From Bacteroidota bacterium (GTDB lineage: Bacteria > Bacteroidota > Bacteroidia > Bacteroidales > Prolixibacteraceae): 9,144 bases of DNA. A program made the position numbers and the translations under genes. Under the pieces are notes generated by a model that was given only the letters and a program-made list of their open reading frames with translations, was not told the DNA's origin and searched no databases. Shown here piece by piece: positions 6,428-9,144 of this stretch. Positions within the stretch are counted from its first letter, which is position 1; every line of letters starts with the position of its first letter. The DNA lies in NCBI GenBank assembly GCA_030691295.1, contig JAUYEQ010000626.1:1-9144 (forward strand), given 5' to 3'.

Positions 6428-7705
6428 ATGGGAACAATTTTTACCTCATCTTCTCTCAGAACGCTTTTCGCAACGTTCATTTTCGCATTCTTCAGTTTGA
6501 ATCTGGCAGGCCAGACTACCCATCAGGTTGCTGTAACCGACTTTGCCTTTACGCCATCACAACTAACCATCACAGCTGGCGATAAGGTAGTCTGGACGAA
6601 CACCGGAGCTATGGGTCATAATGTTAACGGCATGAAGGCAACTTTTGCTTCTAATCCGGAATCATTCGGGAACAGTGTAGGTTTAAACTGGACGTATGAG
6701 TTTGTTTTTAATACTGCCGGAACCTACGATTACCATTGCGACCCGCACTTAACCGGAATGAAAGGCAAAGTGATTGTAAGCCCGAAATCTGCGGAACCTC
6801 TAAAACTAACAGTTAATTTTACCGCCATGAATCCTCATATCGGTCAAACACTTTGGCTTGCGGTGATTGATAAGGCCACCATGATGGAAATCGGAAGAAT
6901 AAAGACTACCGCAGCGCAAGCCTTTTCGATCGAAGTTCCGGGAATTGAGGTGGGAAAATCATATTGGGTGAACTTCTTTGCCGACCATAATAAAAACGGC
7001 GTTTACAATCTACCTCCTGCTGATCATACATGGCAACGGTCGCTCGACAACGTGACCGGAAATTCGGTAATTGATTTTGCACACAATACCACTTTTACCG
7101 ACATTGCATGGAAAACAAAACTGACGCTTCGTTTCACCTCAATGACACCTCATGTTGGACAAAAACTAACGCTGTTTGTAAGGGATAACATGGGAATTGA
7201 TTTGGACAATGTAGTTGTTCCTTCTGTTGCCGGACCAAATTTTGATGTTTTATCATGGGTAATAAAACCCGGCATGTCATATAATCTTGATTTTTATGCC
7301 GACCACAACAAAAACGGGGTATACAATGCACCACCTGCGGATCACGCATGGCGCCTTCCGCTGACTAATGTGAAAAGCGATACAATTGTCAGTTTTGTTC
7401 ACAACACCTTTTTTACCGATATTTTCCTTCCAACAAAAGTAGAAAACCTGACAGGGAATTTGGATAACATCCGTCTGTATCCCAATCCTGCCAGCAATTA
7501 CATAGAATTAAAGCTGCCGGTCAATTATGAAAAAGTAAGTTCGCTAAAAGTTTACTCCATCGCCGGAACATTGATTCACCAAAAGGTATTTTCCGGAAAT
7601 GCCGAATATTTAAGATACGATCTCAGCAATTTCAGAAGCGGAATCTATTTTATGGAAATTAATGCCGGAAGTAAAAGAGACATTTTGAAGTTCATGAAAC
7701 AATAG
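6428..7705 (+). CDS. Secreted T9SS cupredoxin (blue copper) protein with two tandem modules
   Basis: The start at ATG 6428 (425 residues) is preferred over the upstream TTG 6341 because it places a signal peptide at the N-terminus (Arg11, hydrophobic 12-27, likely cleavage near AGQ at 27-29). Residues 30-118 form a plastocyanin-like cupredoxin with type 1 copper ligands His64 (GHNVNG), Cys104, His107 and Met111 (CDPHLTGM). Two homologous modules of about 105 residues follow (about 126-230 and 231-337). Each opens with FT-x-M-x-PH-x-GQ and carries ADHNKNGVYN-x-PPADH-x-W (185-202 and 291-308), a D-x-N-x-NG loop that resembles a calcium loop. Residues about 347-425 are a T9SS type A sorting domain (RLYPNPASNYIEL, VYSIAGTLIHQK, GIYFMEI, ILKFMKQ). 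Export across the outer membrane is therefore likely, with surface attachment or release. A role in electron transfer or copper binding is inferred. The gene is monocistronic with weak ribosome binding sequence. Confidence 0.9.
   Translation: MGTIFTSSSLRTLFATFIFAFFSLNLAGQTTHQVAVTDFAFTPSQLTITAGDKVVWTNTGAMGHNVNGMKATFASNPESFGNSVGLNWTYEFVFNTAGTYDYHCDPHLTGMKGKVIVSPKSAEPLKLTVNFTAMNPHIGQTLWLAVIDKATMMEIGRIKTTAAQAFSIEVPGIEVGKSYWVNFFADHNKNGVYNLPPADHTWQRSLDNVTGNSVIDFAHNTTFTDIAWKTKLTLRFTSMTPHVGQKLTLFVRDNMGIDLDNVVVPSVAGPNFDVLSWVIKPGMSYNLDFYADHNKNGVYNAPPADHAWRLPLTNVKSDTIVSFVHNTFFTDIFLPTKVENLTGNLDNIRLYPNPASNYIELKLPVNYEKVSSLKVYSIAGTLIHQKVFSGNAEYLRYDLSNFRSGIYFMEINAGSKRDILKFMKQ
6803..7438 (+). repeat. Tandem 105-residue module duplication inside the cupredoxin gene
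   Basis: The two halves (about 6803-7117 and 7118-7438) encode modules that align end to end. The best-preserved part is an 18-residue core identical at 16 positions. DNA identity is visible around GCCGACCA at 6980 and 7299. The outer parts of the modules have diverged, so the duplication is old, with the core held by selection. Confidence 0.85.
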
Positions 7706-7736
7706 TACAGTATTCTTCACCGAATATTCAAAATGA

Positions 7737-7774
7737 AAATATTCCATCCTCTAAAAAAGGGTGGAATATTTTTT
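7737..7774. terminator. Shared terminator between convergent genes
   Basis: AAATATTCCATCC (7737-7749) and GGGTGGAATATTT (7759-7771) form a 13-bp stem with one wobble. Six T (7769-7774) follow on the plus strand. On the minus strand the stem is followed by TTTTCATTTTG, so it can also serve the opposing gene, whose TAA (7773-7775) touches the stem. Termination looks stronger for the plus strand. Confidence 0.85.
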
Positions 7775-9144
7775 ATTTGCTTTTATAACTGATTACATTT
7801 TCAGCCATACCATCGAACACGAAAAAATGAAATGGCAAAACTGAATACCAGTACAATCGGCCAGCCAGTCCTTTTGGCCTGAAGGTGGCTGTTTGCTGTA
7901 AATAATACTGATCCTCTTTTTTAACGATCCTGAATTCAAGCCAGGCTTCTCCCGGCAAAATCATTTCGGCATAAAGAAGCAATCGCATGTTGGGTTTGTC
8001 GGCTGCCAGTACACGCCAGAAATCGAGCGTATCGCCTGTATTAATCGCATTTAAGTTTGTGCGGCCGCGTCGCAAACCAACTCCGCCAAGTACTTTGTCC
8101 ATAAAACCGCGTATATTCCAGAGCCAATCGCCGTAATACCAGCCACGCTCTCCGCCAATCGACCATATATTGTCCAAAACCTGATCAACATTTCCTGAAA
8201 TTAATTTTTCCTTTTTATCGGTAAAACATCCATCGGTAGGTACATTGACATGCTCGAGCAACGAATTATCTGCATAACTTGATACGAGCGAATCTTTCCA
8301 GCTCGATACCACATTGTTTTGATCAATCTTCTGAAATGCCAGTTTTACCGCGTCTTTGTATGCGATTGTTTCAATACCAAGCAGCTTTTCGAGCCGGTTG
8401 TCATTGGCAACTACTTCAATCTTCATACTATGAACCAAATTTACAGCAAGCTTGTACGATGTGGAAGTTACAAAATAAAGCCAGTAAGATGAAAGTCGAG
8501 GTGTCATTACAGGCACCGTGTAAATATATCTTTTCAGGCCTCGTACTGCGGCAAACTGAAGCAGCATTTCCTTGTAAGTCAACACATCCGGTCCGCCAAT
8601 GTCATACGATTGGTTGAAGGTTTCAGGCTTCAGCAAAACGCCGGATAAAAATTCGAGTACGTTCCGGATGGCGATGGGCTGACATTTGGTATCCAGCCAT
8701 CTTGGGGTAATCATCAAAGGCAGTTTTTCCACCAGATCGCGGATAATTTCGAAGGACGCACTGCCCGATCCGACGATAATTCCGGCTTTGATGGTCGTGA
8801 GCGGAATGTCGCCCTTGCACAGAATGACTTCCACATTTTTGCGCGATGCCAGGTGTTGTGAAAGTATTTCTTCGTTGGTAATTCCGCCCAGATAAATGAT
8901 TTGCCTTGCCGGTGTTTGCTGAACAAGCCGAATGAAATTTTCCGCAGAAATGGCTTCCAGTTTTTCAAAGTCAGCAGTATTCGAACTCATCGAATGAATC
9001 AGATAATAGGCCACATCAATGTCTTTTATCAATTCCGAAGAAGGAATGCCTTTCAGAAAATCGACTTCAAGCAAAGAAATGCCCGGATGCAGATAAATTC
9101 CTTCAGAAGGAAACCGCTTTTTATCCCGCACACAGCATACCACT
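7773..9144 (-). CDS. YbjT-like NAD(P)-binding SDR protein with DUF2867 (5' end outside window)
   Basis: At least 456 codons are visible. The frame runs off the right edge, so the true start is missing; the GTG at 9143 is an internal valine codon. Judged by E. coli YbjT (about 476 residues), some 25-30 N-terminal residues with the GxxGxxG nucleotide-binding loop lie outside. Counting from 9143, residues 1 to about 270 are an atypical extended SDR domain: VDFLKG, AYYLIHSM (45-52), QIIYLGGI (81-88), IKAGIIVGSGSASFEIIRDLV (118-138), PIAIRNVL and DIGGPDVLTYKEML. Residues about 300-450 are the DUF2867 domain, with IGGERGWYYGDWLWNIRG, GDTLDFWRVL (370-379) and PFHFFVFDGMA near the end. It is presumably a cytoplasmic or membrane-associated NAD(P)-dependent protein. 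Its substrate is unknown; YbjT itself has no settled function that I know of. It converges on the cupredoxin gene. Confidence 0.88.
   Translation of the reverse strand, partial: VVCCVRDKKRFPSEGIYLHPGISLLEVDFLKGIPSSELIKDIDVAYYLIHSMSSNTADFEKLEAISAENFIRLVQQTPARQIIYLGGITNEEILSQHLASRKNVEVILCKGDIPLTTIKAGIIVGSGSASFEIIRDLVEKLPLMITPRWLDTKCQPIAIRNVLEFLSGVLLKPETFNQSYDIGGPDVLTYKEMLLQFAAVRGLKRYIYTVPVMTPRLSSYWLYFVTSTSYKLAVNLVHSMKIEVVANDNRLEKLLGIETIAYKDAVKLAFQKIDQNNVVSSWKDSLVSSYADNSLLEHVNVPTDGCFTDKKEKLISGNVDQVLDNIWSIGGERGWYYGDWLWNIRGFMDKVLGGVGLRRGRTNLNAINTGDTLDFWRVLAADKPNMRLLLYAEMILPGEAWLEFRIVKKEDQYYLQQTATFRPKGLAGRLYWYSVLPFHFFVFDGMAENVISYKSK

Noticed and set aside
9141..9143. GTG as the start of the minus-strand SDR gene
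   Set aside because: It would leave out the nucleotide-binding GxxGxxG loop that this family needs. The frame simply continues past the window edge.

Overview
This 9.1 kb window looks like the chromosome of a member of the Bacteroidota, probably from the Marinilabiliales/Bacteroidales side. The evidence is a type IX secretion (T9SS) C-terminal sorting domain on one protein, mostly A-rich start regions with weak or absent Shine-Dalgarno sequences, moderately low GC, and CarA/CarB sequences of the type I recall from Bacteroides-like organisms. I see no RNA genes, insertion sequences, CRISPR arrays or phage genes. I see no convincing undescribed multi-gene system. The interest lies in the regulation and evolution of the individual genes.

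Layout. A strong terminator-like hairpin (76-114) sits just before carA (134-1222). carA overlaps carB (1222-4455) by one base, so the two subunits of glutamine-dependent carbamoyl-phosphate synthase are very probably co-transcribed and translationally coupled. After carB come a GAGACG palindrome and an intrinsic terminator, then a roughly 360-base non-coding leader holding a nested inverted repeat. Next is a monocistronic gene for an exported M29-aminopeptidase-like protein (4909-6102) with a good Shine-Dalgarno. It is followed by a second copy of the same palindrome-plus-terminator module. Then comes a secreted blue-copper protein (6428-7705) with a signal peptide, a cupredoxin domain, two tandem 105-residue modules and a T9SS tail. 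It converges on a minus-strand gene (7773 to beyond 9144) for a YbjT-like SDR/DUF2867 protein that is cut by the window edge. The two convergent genes share one hairpin terminator.

How the genes work together. CarA and CarB form one enzyme that makes carbamoyl phosphate for arginine and pyrimidine synthesis. The other three genes each appear to be separate transcription units with no obvious metabolic link to carAB. The main leads are four: CarB's C-terminal regulatory domain carries most of the N-acetylglutamate-site residues of human CPS1 instead of the E. coli nucleotide-site lysine; the hairpin in front of carA is placed like an attenuator; the exported M29-like protein seems to have lost most metal ligands; and an approximately 80-base 3' module is duplicated behind two unrelated genes.
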